Assembly (NCBI GenBank): GCA_022925895.1
Contig: JAKSYS010000627.1
Span: 1 to 36,832 of the forward strand
DNA from: Fragilaria crotonensis
Lineage: Eukaryota; Bacillariophyta; Fragilariophyceae; Fragilariales; Fragilariaceae
Length of the DNA stretch: 36,832 nucleotides
Direction: 5' to 3'
Part shown: positions 18,555-30,069 of the stretch, piece by piece
Layout: the number at the start of each line of letters is the position of its first letter
How positions within the stretch are numbered: position 1 is the first letter of the stretch
Notes under the pieces: generated by a model
What the model saw: the letters and a program-made list of their open reading frames with translations, nothing else
What the model was told of the DNA's origin: nothing
The model's database searches: none
Translations under genes and position numbers: made by a program

Positions 18555-19399
18555 CTAAATAGAATTATTTTTTGTATTGTAAGTACTATCAATCACAGCC
18601 ATGAACTCACAGAACGAGGTCGAGGAAGTGTAGATACCCTCAAGGAAGTCCTTGAATGATCCCTTAACCTTGGTGTTAACAAAATGATGTGACAACAACC
18701 GCCTCAACCTACCCTTTACTTCACAATCTGTCTTTGCGTGATGTTTAGAGCCTGGTACCTTTTTGAAAACCCAACACTCACAACAAGCCACATTATTCAA
18801 ATAGGTCTTATCAAAACAAAGCTGGCGGTCATGAGAACTCACACCGCATTGATAACAGTTTTTCCAGAGGAAACAACAACCTTTATTCTCAGGCAGTGAT
18901 TTGCTGCCCTTCCCATTCAATAAGGGGATTCCACGACAATAAGTCTTGTTGCACGCAAGACAACACAAAGCGAGCTTTTGAAGGACTCGTTCAATCGCTT
19001 GTTCGTTTCGCCTTTCAGTTGCCATCCGTTTGGTGGCCTCAGCCTGAGCATTATGGGTTGGAATGTGGCGACAAAAATGGCAAGCACCGCAATTCTCCAT
19101 CTCTTTTCCAAATGACTGTGACATAACCTTCAATGCACAGTCACGGTTTCCTGATGCTGCATCCATGGTCCAGTCACGTACACCGCCCGAAGTCATTGTT
19201 TGTCTAAAAAGTGCATGATCCCCCTCAGATACAAGGTTTTCATTCAGAAGCCTTGTGAATCGCTGTTCATCGTCCTTGATTCTTCGTTTTGACAAGGCTT
19301 CTGGTGCCGCAAAGAAGATTTGGCCGCTAGGAATTCTCATGTACTGTCGAAGACGACCAAACCCTTGAATAACCTGCATAGCATCGAACATGTACCCCG
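18555..19399 (-). pseudogene. Helicase copy 3, C-terminal part
   Basis: An open - strand frame of about 278 codons that continues the helicase interrupted by Copia-1. It begins GYMFDAMQVIQGFGRLRQ (motif VI Q-x2-G-R, about 19345-19399). It runs through FTRLLNENLVSEGDHA, NCGACHFC, CCLACNKTYC, the CX2CX4HX4C knuckle CGVSSHDRQLC (about 18812-18855) and CCECWVFKK to a stop at 18557-18555. No frame break is seen, in contrast with copy 1, so this is the best view of the family's C-terminal zinc region. Confidence 0.8.
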
Positions 19400-19553
19400 T
19401 GAACGAATTCTACTGTGTCTGCGTCATATTGGGCTACGGCCAGACCAAGTGGGGTTTCTCCGGACTTAGTTTATAATCTTGTTCTATCCTAATCACTAAT
19501 GCCATGCTGCCCCACAATGATGGATTTCCAGTAGTAACGGTAGGTTTTATTCA
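19400..19553 (+). repeat. Copia-1 5' LTR
   Basis: 154 bp from TGAACGAATTCTACTGTG to GGTAGGTTTTATTCA, identical to 26388-26541. It is short, as in several diatom Copia lineages. Confidence 0.95.
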
Positions 19554-19569
19554 GTTTATCAGACCCAGC
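19554..19569 (+). promoter_or_regulatory. Copia-1 primer binding site (half-tRNA type)
   Basis: GTTTATCAGACCCAGC starts at the base next to the LTR. Its complement GCTGGGTCTGATAAAC reads as the 5' strand of an anticodon stem followed by a seven-base loop CTGATAA (T33, anticodon GAT as written). It does not match a tRNA 3' end. It is therefore likely primed by a tRNA cleaved in the anticodon loop, as known for Drosophila copia with initiator tRNA-Met. Confidence 0.55.
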
Positions 19570-20666
19570 ACTCACGTGTTGGCACGCAAAAGGACTGGCG
19601 TGAATGATCTGGAGGGAACAGAACATTCGTCCTTGCAAACGAGCGCGTTGTAGTTCAACTGTGAAGGCGGGACGACAAAGTACAGTCGTCGGACCGGTGA
19701 TCTCAACTTCACACTACCCGATTAGCAGCGAAGGATCGTTCGCAAAACGGTAGCGGGAGTAGCTCTCCCGACGTAATCGTGCAGACCATAACCGTCGTGC
19801 TGACGAACGGTTTTGTCGACGATTGGATCGGTCATGTTCATCATGACGACCGTTTCCAGGAGCGGAAGTGCCCAGTTCAGCCTGGGAAGTGGCGTCTGCG
19901 ACGGCAGATGATGCCGCGAAAGGGACACCGAGCGGCAAAGGAATAGCCGGACACCATGAGGCCAGGGAGGTCAGAAAGGACATGGTTGGGCGAAACGGCG
20001 ATCACAGCTACGCTGCGGTCATCCGTTCCTCGAAGATTCGAGAGGAATCGCCTGGGGTCATGATTCCGATCGTGGCCACGACCAGGGTTCCAAATTGCAG
20101 CCTAAGTCTTGAAGGAACAAGATTGGAAAGCTCTTTAGAACCTTGGGGGAATTGACTGGTGACTGCATAGCCCTAGCTAACCTGGAGGGTTGCCGGGAGG
20201 TCATGCAGCGCAGGCTAAGTGGCACGGACAATTAATGTCTAAGTAAAGTGCTGCGTCGGACGTTTTCTAAGTGATTTTAACGTTACGGATTTTACTTAAG
20301 GAATCAAGTCCCGAGGATGGTCGTTAGCGAGCGGTTAGGGCAATACTGAGTTTTTATTCTGTGCAGTCGAATGAGTCGAATGGCACATGTGGCAGCGTTA
20401 CACACGCCAATCATGCGTAACGCACGCACGATGACGCGAATGTGAAACGCATCTACGTGTGGGCCGGTACAAACGCACGGCGATGCATGAAATGCACTGA
20501 GAAACTCCAGGAATGTCCTGACATACTATGACCTACGTAAATGCTACGTATAAAACTCGCGGATGATCCCAAACAATTGGCGACGAGTTTGTTTGTGGAA
20601 ATATCACAATATTCCAATAAAACAACTCAAGAAGGCACTTTTCCCAACATTCCAACATCTTCGACC
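19570..20666 (+). other. Copia-1 5' leader
   Basis: About 1.1 kb between the primer site and the first gag ATG. Small frames on both strands lack motifs. GAGGAATCGCCTGGGGTCAT and similar stretches show no repeat structure. Nothing else seen. Confidence 0.5.
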
Positions 20667-22037
20667 ATGGACGACGACGAGCAGTCCGAGGAGTTCACCG
20701 AGGCACTCGTTTACATCGGTTTCAACAGGGTCACCGCAGAGGCGATCGTTGCGCAGGGATTTACTTCCCCGTTGACGCTTCTGACCGTCTCTGAAGACAG
20801 TCTCTCCGATGACGAGGCAGGTTGCAAGGAACAACCCACGCCAAGGAGTTAACTTTCCCTTTGTCAGCGTTAACCTCCTTAAAGGTTTTCGCCATTGACT
20901 GCGTCGCAGATTCGATGTGGACTCGAGGCGAACTCGGAGGATTTCTCGAGGGCCAAGGCAGAGGAGGCGGTGGATAGGATGCAGGAGGAGAAGAAGTTGC
21001 TGGATGGCATGGATGCCATGACTCCAAGGAAGCCGGAGGTGCTCAAGAACCTCAGCTTGTGGGTTAAGTGGTGGGAGTCATGGGACAATTACATCTACCA
21101 CTTCCGAGCTGAGGCGAGATGCCCGTTGTCCTACATTCATCGAGCGCACACGGAGGTGACGAACGAAGTGCGGGACGTCGAGTACGATGATTTGGACGAC
21201 CATTTGGTCAACAATACCGTGCTCGAAGGCCAACATTACGCCATCGACAACAAGCGATACTATGCAGAGTTCAAGAGTTATATCTCGGACGGACCTGGTT
21301 GGACCTTTATCAAGCACTTTGACGCCAAGAAGGATGGTCGCGGCGCAGTTCTTGCTCTCAGGAAGCAGTGTGAGGGCGAGAGCGCTAACATGACTATCAA
21401 GGCGAAGGCTTATGCGAAGCTCGGTGCGTCCCAGTTTACTGGACATCGACGCAATTGGACGTTTCAGCATTATGTCCAAGCTCACCAGGAAGCTCACGCT
21501 GAACTGGAGCTGGTGGGTGAGGCCGTTCCCGAGACGAAGAAGGTTCAGGATTTCTTGGCGAACATCAAGGATCCGACTCTGCAGATGGGTGTGACGCATT
21601 GCTTTGGTGAGCCTGAGAAGCTCAAGTCGTTTGAAAGCTGTCAGCAGTATCTTTCGACGCTAGCGACGACGACGCGGGCCTACAAGGATGCTGGGAGTGC
21701 GGCAAGGAGCGTGAGCTCCGCGTCGACCGGCGCAGGTTCCAAGTCGTCGGGTGGCAAGGGAACCAAACGCAAGGGTGGCAAGAAGCAAGCAAACACCAAA
21801 GGTTACTCCAATGAGGAGTGGTGGGCTATGTCTGATGCCGAGCGGGCTGCGGTCGTTAAGGCACGCAAGGAAGCCGGCGGCAAAGGAAGAAGAAAGCCAA
21901 GAAGGAACGCCAAGCTTCTGTCTCTGGGGTTGATTCCGGGGACGGAAACGGGGACGGTAATGCCCGACTCCAACGTCAGCGTCCGCGAACGCAGGCGACC
22001 AGTTTGGGAGGAGAGCCCATTCTGGTGGGAGTGGTAA
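20667..22037 (+). pseudogene. Copia-1 gag region
   Basis: The first ATG of the polyprotein is at 20667 (MDDDEQSEEFTEALVYIGF), a small helical N-terminal domain typical of these elements. The frame is lost near 20810-20895, then resumes as a long frame to 22037. That frame carries KWWESWDNYIYHF, a helical capsid-like core, KYSNEEWW-type and lysine-rich segments (KRKGGKKQ). No CCHC knuckle is visible. At the C-terminal end another frame (KKERQASVSGVDSG) is equally plausible, so a further shift near 21890 is likely. The product packages element RNA. Confidence 0.75.
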
Positions 22038-22079
22038 CCGAGTGGCGGAAACGCCAACTCGGACTGACGCAAGGTCCTA

Positions 22080-22403
22080 ATGGTCACCGCTAGCACCGCT
22101 GAGCGCGTGATCAAGGCCATGTCAAGCGGAGCATGTGTGGACAGGTCCGAGATGGACTCGCATGCGGATACCTGTGTTGCGTGCAACATGGTGGTGTTGG
22201 AGGATACTGGTCAAACAGTTAGTGTAACTCCATTCACCTCAGAGTATAATGCTCTGAAAGGGGTCCCCATTGTGTCGGCGGCAACGGCGTATGATTGCCC
22301 GACTGATGGGGAGACATATTTGTTGATCTTCAACGAATGTTTATTCTTAGGAGAACGGTTACCTGTTTCACTCCTTTGTCCCAATCAACTAAGAGCTTTT
22401 GGG
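22080..22403 (+). pseudogene. Copia-1 aspartic protease
   Basis: The active site is in DSHADTCVAC (about 22154-22183), where the aspartate is followed by SHAD instead of the usual S/T-G. This is the form I know from diatom CoDi elements. The domain continues to LCPNQLRAFG, then the frame is lost at the GGG run 22401-22403, which needs one more base to continue into CDTPQQFDADSPHD. Confidence 0.75.
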
Positions 22404-23830
22404 CTGTTTGTGATACTCCTCAGCAATTTGATGCTGACTCACCTCACGATATATCCTTCCCGGATTCGAAGCTGAGGATTCCCTTGGAGATGGAGGGCGT
22501 GGTCTCGTATTTTACTTCGAGAAGACCAACTGACGATGAGATCGCCAACTGTACGCGGCTGGAAATGACGTCTGATGCGGCGTGGGATCCTAGATCACCA
22601 CACTTTCGTCAGGCTGAGACCCAACTCCGCGAGCGAACCGACTTCAACGTTTCTATGGTCAGCACCACGATGCAGCTTTCGGGGACAGGAACGCGGGGAA
22701 ACCTGCACGAAGTGATGAGTTTGATGACTCCGAGGGAAATTTTGGCTGTCGCAAGTGCAGACGATGGATTACTAGCGGAGCGACTCGAAGAAATGGTGCA
22801 AGTCTCAGGCGGTGACTTGAGAGGAGATGGGATCTGCATGATTGGTTTGGAACACGAGCTCTATGCAGTGGCGACGTCGTCACCTGATTCCGTTATCACG
22901 AAGGAGGTCCTGGCGAAACGTTGGGGATTGGGATTGGAGACTGCAAAGCGAACGCTGGAGGTTACGACGCAAGTCGGAGTAAGGAAGTACGTGCATCCAG
23001 TGTCGCGGCGATTCAAGACGAGGCAGCAGGCGATACGTTATCCAAGGTTGTCGGGGAAATTCTACACCGATACGATGTTTTCTCCGACGACGTCATTGCG
23101 TGGATACACTTGTGCCCAGGTCTTCACAGATGGGTACGGGTACGACGAGTTCTACCCTTTGAAGACGAAGGCGGACGCCTCCCGGGGACTTCTCGGTTTC
23201 ATCCAAGAGTCTGGGGTACCGGGTTGGCTGATTTCGGATGGCGCCTTGGAGCAGAGAACTAGGCACTGGCAGGACGTCGTCCGCGACTACCAGATCCGCC
23301 AAACTCTGACGGAGCCGTATAGCCCGTGGCAAAACAAGGCGGAGAGTTCCATTCGTGCTATCAAGCGTGGAATTCGTCGGTTCATGCAAGCCGAAGGATC
23401 ACCAAAGCGAACTTGGTGCTTCTGCGGCGAATGGTATGCCGGAACAAGGCGACTGACGGCGCACGATACGCCGGTTCTGAATGGTCGTGTTCCGGCGGAA
23501 AGGGTGGATGGTGACACGCCCGACATCTCGATGTACGTCCAGTTCAGTTGGTACCAATGGGTACATTACATGGATCATGACGGAGAGGTGAAGCTTGGTC
23601 GTTGGTTGGGACCGGCAAGAGGGATTGGGAGCGGCAACTGCCATTGGGTATTGCCAATCTCCTGCCGTCCGATCGCAAGGTCAACGGTCTTTCTGATCGG
23701 GGACGAGATCGAGCGGATGCAGCACACGATTGAGGCAAAGGAACGCTTCGACGAAGAGGTGCAAGACAAGATCGGCGACAGTAAGCGCCAATCAGAGGTT
23801 GACGACGACTTCGACGGGTTGTTCCTCGAT
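22404..23830 (+). pseudogene. Copia-1 integrase
   Basis: A long open frame. A segment KRWGLGLETAKRTLEVTTQ stands where an HHCC finger would be expected, a known variation in diatom elements. The catalytic D,D,E are D in KFYTDTMF, D in WLISDGALEQ and E in WQNKAESSIRAIKRG (about 23060-23365). The C-terminus includes KLGRWLGPARGIGSG and SRPIARSTV. It inserts the cDNA with the 4-bp duplication seen here. The frame is lost near 23830. Confidence 0.85.
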
Positions 23831-24567
23831 CGAAGAAGTTCAGGAGGCGGAACGGGATGCGGATGACGATCTCGAACCCTCGAACCTGAGTCAACCAGGA
23901 AGGATGCAGACGACTACACGCCTGAGTCGATGGACGAATACATCTCGGCAAGCGTGCTTCTGCCACGTGGCGAAGACGTGGTACGCGCAAAGGTCATTGG
24001 TCGGATGCACGGAAGAGACGGTAATCCACTTGGCATGCGGCACTCGAATCCTATCTTGGACACCCGGGAGTACCAGGTTGAGTTTCCGGACGGATCGACT
24101 GCGACGTATGCCGCGAATGTGATTGCCGAAAACTTGTATTCACAGGTGGACGACGAGGGTCGCCACTTTGCCATTTGCAAGAGATCACCGACCACAAGAA
24201 AGATGGATCGGCCCTGTCAAAGGACGACGGTTTCATTGAGAACCGTCATGGGCAGCGTCGTCCCAAGCTGACGACGAGGGGTTGGAAACTCTTGGTCTCT
24301 TGGAAGGATGGTACTTCGGATTGGATTCCGTTGAAGGACTTGAAAGAAGCGAACCCCGTTGAGGTGGCGGAGTATGCGGTTGCCAACAAGATCGCAGAGG
24401 AACCTGCATTTGCTTGGTGGGTTCGCGATGTGCTACGCCGCCGGGATCGTGTAATCAAGAAGGTAAAGTCCACCAAGTATTGGCTGAGGTCGCACAAGTA
24501 TGGCGTGGAACTGCCGAAGACTGTGGCCGAGGCGCTTGCGATTGATCGCAGAACGGGGACTACCTTT
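23831..24567 (+). pseudogene. Copia-1 linker with chromodomain-like segment
   Basis: Three short frames join once the runs CCC 23877-23879 and TTT 24174-24176 are each taken as one base short. First comes an acidic stretch (EEVQEAERDADDD), then YISASVLLPRGEDVVRAKVI and NPILDTREYQVEFPDG. After that is WKLLVSWKDGTSDWIPLKDL with NPVEVAEYAVANK (about 24283-24390). This last segment has the aromatic and W-x-D-G-x-x-x-W-x-P pattern of a chromodomain-like fold, which could guide integration or assembly. The assignment is by pattern only. The next shift is the TTT run 24565-24567. Confidence 0.6.
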
Positions 24568-25386
24568 GGCGTGATGCCATTGAAAAGGAGATGAGAAATG
24601 TGATGATTGCATTTGAGTTCAGCGACGACCCAAACCCGCCGGTTGGATTTGCAAAAGCGACATGTCACATGATATTCGACATCAAGTTTGATCTGACGAG
24701 GAAGGCGCGATTGGTCCTGAATGGCGCGAAGCATGATGTGCCGAAGGAAATGACCTTCTCGAGTGTCGTCTCACGCGACAGCGTTCGTATCGCTTTCACT
24801 CTTGCGGCTTTGAATGGGCTCGATATCTTGGCGGCCGACATCCAGAATGCCTATCTCTCGGCGCCGACTGAGGAGAGGTTATATGTCGTTGCTGGGTTGG
24901 AGTTCCCACCCGATTTAAGAGGACGACCAGCGAAGATAGTGCGTGCACTTTATGGAATGAAGTCGTCGGGAGCACGATTCAGGGACCACCTTGCTGCGTC
25001 GCTGCGGGATATGGGCTACAAGAGTTGTAAGGCGGACCCGGACGTGTGGATGAAGGCCGCGACGAAGGCCGATGGAACCAAGTTCTACAGCTATGTTCTG
25101 GCGTACGTTGATGACATCCTCTGCCTCGATACTAATCCGAAGAATGTGATGGACGCTTTGTCGAAGGTTTACAAGCTAAAGGATGGGAGCGTGAAGGCGC
25201 CTGACGTATATCTTGGGGCTGAGATCAAGCAGTTCAAGATTCCCGAGTCGGACGAGCCGGGAAAGATCAGGTGGGCCATGTCTTCATCCAAGTATGTGGC
25301 GAGGGCTGTCAAGGATGTTGAGACAGAGTTGGAGAACGTGGGGTTGGGGTTGCCGAAACGCACCACGACTCCATTAAGTCAGGGGG
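24568..25386 (+). pseudogene. Copia-1 reverse transcriptase
   Basis: RVT_2-type RT. Readable landmarks are FDIKFDLTRKARLVLNGAKH, LAADIQNAYLSAP (motif A aspartate), VRALYGMKSSGARFRDHL (motif B) and LAYVDDIL (YVDD at 25104-25115, motif C). All catalytic aspartates are intact. The frame ends at the GGGGG run 25382-25386, one base too long; with four G the RNase H region follows directly. Confidence 0.9.
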
Positions 25387-26197
25387 TATCGACCAGAGTT
25401 GGATCAGACGGCGGAGTTGGATGCACAGCGGCTCAATTACTACCAAGGGTTGGTCGGCGTCTTAAGGTGGATCTGTGAACTTGGGCGAGTGGACATCCTG
25501 ATGCCGGTTTCTCTGATGTCACGATATCTTGTGTCTGCCAGGGAGGGCCATCTTCAGCAGTTGTTCCATGTCTTTGCATATCTGAAACAGTATGACCGAT
25601 CAACGATGGTGTTTGATGACACAGAGCCGAGCTACGACCCGCGACGGTTTGCCACACAGGATTGGTCGAAGTACTACCCCCGATGCGAAGGAAGCGATAC
25701 CGGAGAACATGCCTGAACCGCGAGGGAAGCCAGTTATGATGACTTGTTTTGTCGACGCTGATCATGCAGGTTGTCAGTTGACGCGTCGGTCGCATACTGG
25801 TGTGATCCTTTATATCAATCGTGCGCCAATCATTTGGTACTCCAAGCGGCAGAACACGGTGGAATCCTCCACGTTTGGCTCGGAGTTCATCGCCATGAAG
25901 ATTGCGGTTGAGTTAATTGAAGGGTTGCGGTACAAGTTAAGGATGATGGGTGTTCCGGTTGAGGATCCGTGCAATGTTTTCTGTGATAATGAAGCGGTCG
26001 TCAAGAATTCTACCAGGCCGGAGTCAACCTTGAAAAAGAAACATCAGGCGATTGCATATCATCGGACTCGTGAGGCTCAAGCTGCGGGGACTGTGCGAAT
26101 TGCTAAAGAAGATGGTGAGACGAACCTGGCAGATATCTTTACGAAGCTCTTGGCAGGACCGAAACTTCGGGATTTATCGCAACGCATCCTATGGTAA
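25387..26197 (+). pseudogene. Copia-1 RNase H
   Basis: The connection segment LDAQRLNYYQGLVGVLRWIC is followed by a shift at the CCCCC run 25677-25681 (one base too long). The RNase H core then has CFVDADHAGC (about 25748-25777), SSTFGSEFIAMK, FCDNEAVVKN and NLADIFTKLL, with a stop at 26197. These are the expected D, E, D positions. The 3' untranslated part 26198-26387 holds no gene; GCGGGGAC before 26388 is a weak polypurine tract. Confidence 0.85.
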
Positions 26198-26387
26198 TGG
26201 GATGGCTTTTGGCCTGCGAAGCAGGTGGCTGGCCTTGGCCTACGAGCGTAGGTGTGGATGGGCTAATACTATTCGGTAATGGATGTCCGAACGGCCTCTG
26301 GTGTTACGTGATATTTGGTGTTTTGTGAGGAGTACGAATCCGGGGACGAGCGAATCACCGATGGATCGGTATTTTGCTCGCGGGGAC

Positions 26388-26541
26388 TGAACGAATTCTA
26401 CTGTGTCTGCGTCATATTGGGCTACGGCCAGACCAAGTGGGGTTTCTCCGGACTTAGTTTATAATCTTGTTCTATCCTAATCACTAATGCCATGCTGCCC
26501 CACAATGATGGATTTCCAGTAGTAACGGTAGGTTTTATTCA
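26388..26541 (+). repeat. Copia-1 3' LTR
   Basis: 154 bp identical to 19400-19553, followed by the CCCG target duplication at 26542-26545 and resumed helicase coding sequence. Confidence 0.95.
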
Positions 26542-29500
26542 CCCGCGCAAGCAACGAATCGGCAAGCAGGGTTTTCATTCCCAACTAACTCAATCGAGGT
26601 TGATATCAGGATGTCGAATCCACCCATGCCCCATTTTTTAGCAACAGCCTTCAAATCTTCTGCGGGGGTATCAGACGATACGAAGACACAATTTACAGAT
26701 TTGGATGTAATGCGCTGTTCAAGAAGTTCTCCATCACACTTGTCAACAACAAAGATATGAACTGCTCCCACACCTCATGCACACGATGAATAGCAAAACT
26801 GGCAACTTGGTATATGTATCTCGGTGTGACTGAAAATTTGATTCGGAATCCATGAGGAAAATGTCCAAAAAGGACCCGCCGTGAATAATCTTGATGTCAT
26901 TCATCTGTTTGTCACGAGACAAACAAAGTCGCATTGCAAATTTAGAAAGAATGAACAAAGGGACTGATCCACTCAATGCCACAATCGGAATCCCAAGAAC
27001 AGCAAGTCTCCAATAAACCTGATACTTCTCCCGAAAGCTTAATTCTGTAAGAAAAGTATGGACCTCATCAATAACAATCTTATCCATGACGTCAATCCAC
27101 GACTTGAATGTTTCAAAATGAAACGTGAACAAGTTGAAGAGAGCGTCCAGGCTGAGAAAGGAATGTTTGGGAGATCCTCCTTGTTGGAAAGCTCATCGGG
27201 TAACAATCCAACATTGATGTCCCCGCCAGTGAAGATGCAGTGGAAATGCTTGTTCCAAAGCCGACTTTGTCAAAAGCAGTGGTTGCATTATTGATTGGTA
27301 GAGGCCAAAAATTATAGGGCGACACATGAATTATCATTTTGCTTTGATTGCCGATCCGTCTTGCAATGGTGGGAATAATGAAAACTTCAATTTTCCTTCA
27401 CCAGGGAAGAAGTCCAAAGCAATGCTGTTGTTCTGCATTGAGTCATCGTGACAACCATATCCAAACTCAACAAGTTCCTTCTGTTGAGATGAAAGATAGT
27501 TGTGACCATCTGATGAAATAGCCTTCGGTACCGAAGTGACATTGCCATCCGAATATCACCCAATGAGTTTGCACAATTGGATTTTTGACATCTCGTATGT
27601 CCCCGATGGCGAAGTGATAAGCATTGAAGTGTGATTCCTCAGCCCGAAGTCGTTTGCTTGAATAAGCAACACCATGTGTCATCTTGGAGTGCCCCATTTT
27701 TGATGCCGCCACAGAGCTTGCCGTGGACGTCAAAAACGCCTTTCCATCCTCATCATCACCAGTAACGAAATTCGATACACAAGCCCAAAACTGACGAATC
27801 TGCCGCATATCGGGTGATGAATCCAAATTGAAAATATTCCTGATCACATTTGGAACACCAAAATTTGAAGGTGTTCTCCGCTTTGGAAAATCAAAAGGGA
27901 ATCGGATTGCTCAAAAAGATTTACATTCGCATTGACGAGAGATCGGTACAACAAAAAGTATCGAGTGATAACAGAGGGAGTTTCGCTCGACTTTCTTGAA
28001 CCGACGACGAGAAGAACTGTTAAAACCCTTCAGTGACGTCATGGAGTAATAAACAGCATCATTGCTGTACACGCAGTGGAACATAGTCGGTTCTGTCAAC
28101 TCTCTCATCCTTGCGGATCCTCCTCCAAAACCATGAAATGCCATCTTCAACAGTGCCATAAAACAATCCAACTGATCAACAAGGAAAGAAAGTCCAACAT
28201 TCCAACAGGGAGTGACATCGAGCAATGAAATGTCTGCCGTGTCATCATCGACACGGATTCTGATAAATGTTGATGGATCAACCACAGGCTCCCACCAGGA
28301 ACCATCAGCCAAATGAGTTAATGACTCACGCATCAAGGTGACAGCTGTGGGAACTATGCGTGACCAGATGTCGTATGGAAATGCGTGTTGGTCAACAATG
28401 ATATTTCCACCTGAGTCAACTGGTGTTTTGCCTTTTGGTAGTCGTTCGTGCATTTCTTATTTGTCGAACCATTGGTGAAAGAATATGTAGTACGGGAGCC
28501 TTGCGAACAGATGACACAAGCAAATCTCCAGAATGAGTGGATGACTGCTCTGAAAAGAACAGATGACGGAGCATGCTGCTGCTTTCAGAAGCGATGCTAC
28601 CTTGGCGAATAAAGACGACACCGTGTCACAGGATATCAGAGAGATTTTTGATTCCTGAGCGGATACACGAAAAGGAAACATGAGACAGAATTCCACCACA
28701 AAGGGGCGTGGCAACTGATGGTGGAACTTCAAGCAAAAAATCCTTCAAAAATATGCAACTGCAAATTGATCACTTTCATCAAAACCCTTGATGCAAATAG
28801 GCCCTTGCGGAACGAATAGGATAGAAGCTTCTTCAATTCAGGTAGTAAGCTGGTTGATCATGCTGCATTGTATAGGTCTTTCCTTGTGAAACATCATTGA
28901 CTTCACCACGATCAAAATTTTGAAGTCCAGCTCGGAGATTCCCTGGCACCATCAAAATATTCTTCTGTGCAAAATTTAATAGCCAATTTTCAGCTTGTTA
29001 TGAATTTTGATCAGAACTGACTCAAGAGTTTGACTCGGTGGAGAATGGATAGAAATGAAGTCATTTTAATCTTTCTTTCAAAGTCTTGTGGACGAGCACA
29101 ACCAGCAATGATGGGGTGTACATGTGAGTGTACGTATGATCTTGCTTTTCCCTTGGTGGAAGGAAGGAAGCAAAGCCGCTCTTGCCTGGCAGTAATCGAA
29201 TTGCTCCTGATACGCGGTGGTTGATCCTCAAAAAAAAACTTAACTTGAGATTCTGATACATATCAACCACAACAGAGCTTGATGAGGTTGACCTTCAGCA
29301 ATCTAGAAGGATCACAACCTGACCTTGTGCAATGTCGACGTGCACTATCCTTTCTTGAATTGAAATTTTGACCGCAGAGGCAGGAATAACCACTGTAAGT
29401 TTTCATATCACTTTGGTATTGGTCCATTGTGCCAGACGCCTTCACAACTTCAAGTTCTTTTTGGAATGTGTTGAAAAGAGAACGAGCAGTAGCAATGCTG

Positions 29501-29608
29501 CTGTCCATACCATGTTTTTTCAGATGACGGGAGATGCATCTTGTATCCAACTGAATAGTGAAATTGTTTGTACATTGCTGACAGGATAGGCCAAAGGGAG
29601 AGAAAGTG
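26542..29608 (-). pseudogene. Helicase copy 3, N-terminal and motor part
   Basis: It reads from 29608 (TFSPFGL, second half of the first finger) through CLCGQNFNSRKDSARRHC, WSRIVPTAVTLMRESL, FHGFGGGSARM, HFWACVSNFV-like and NAYHFAIGD segments to the motor. Motif II is VIDEVHT (about 27056-27086), motif III is VALSGSV, and STSIELVGNENPACR is a motif V region. It ends at CAG where Copia-1 begins. Motif I reads PGEGK followed by L or I, depending on frame, instead of S (about 27390-27410), so the P-loop is altered. Several frame breaks occur, many at short runs. The 5' end lies beyond Copia-2, outside the window. Confidence 0.75.
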
Positions 29609-30020
29609 TGTGAGACCCTCTCTAGTACGGCAGCTTCACATACGTTGGCTCGCTTGGGAGTCGAGTTAGTGCGAGACCGTCAGAAACAGAAGAGGGAGAA
29701 CACGACAGCACAATGAACGGAAGAGCGGCGATATCCGACGAGGTACGCAGTGGCGAGGGTGTCGGTGATAGTGATGTCGTGAGTTATAGATGGGGACGAA
29801 GCAACAACTGTACCTCTTCACCCTTACGATCGTAGACCGGCAAGAATGCAGTGGAGGTAATAGTTTTAGGCTAAGTTAAAGTTGTGAGCCGATGGAGTAC
29901 ATCGGCCTTAAGCTAAACTAGTCGGAGTTGCACATGCGTCATGCATGTCAGCGACTGTAGATAGTAGACTGTGCGCGATTAGACGATTGCACAGTAGCAA
30001 GAATGAAATATGCACTGACA
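29609..30020 (-). repeat. Copia-2 3' LTR (by coding direction)
   Basis: 412 bp. One difference from the other LTR was found: G at 29951 against A at 36757. On the - strand it is preceded by the purine tract AATGGGGAGTG (30021-30031 complement), a suitable polypurine tract. Confidence 0.95.
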
Positions 30021-30069
30021 CACTCCCCATTGTAAGCCATAGCATGCAATGAGCAACAGAAGTGTATCT

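Larger units (their letters stand above)
19400..26541 (+). mobile_element. Copia-type LTR retrotransposon Copia-1
   Basis: 7142 bp, with two 154-bp LTRs that match base for base by eye, both TG...CA. The flanks carry CCCG at 19396-19399 and 26542-26545, a 4-bp target duplication. The domain order protease, integrase, RT, RNase H is that of Copia. It sits antisense in helicase copy 3, between the codons for alanine-glycine and tyrosine. Removing the element and one CCCG leaves the helicase frame continuous across the site. Identical LTRs indicate a very recent insertion. The polyprotein frame shifts several times, in most cases at homopolymers. Confidence 0.95.

Noticed and set aside
21078..21599. 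Minus-strand ORFs within Copia-1 (also 23544-23990 and 24246-24734)
   Set aside because: They are antisense to gag, integrase and linker with recognised sequence; no motifs of their own.
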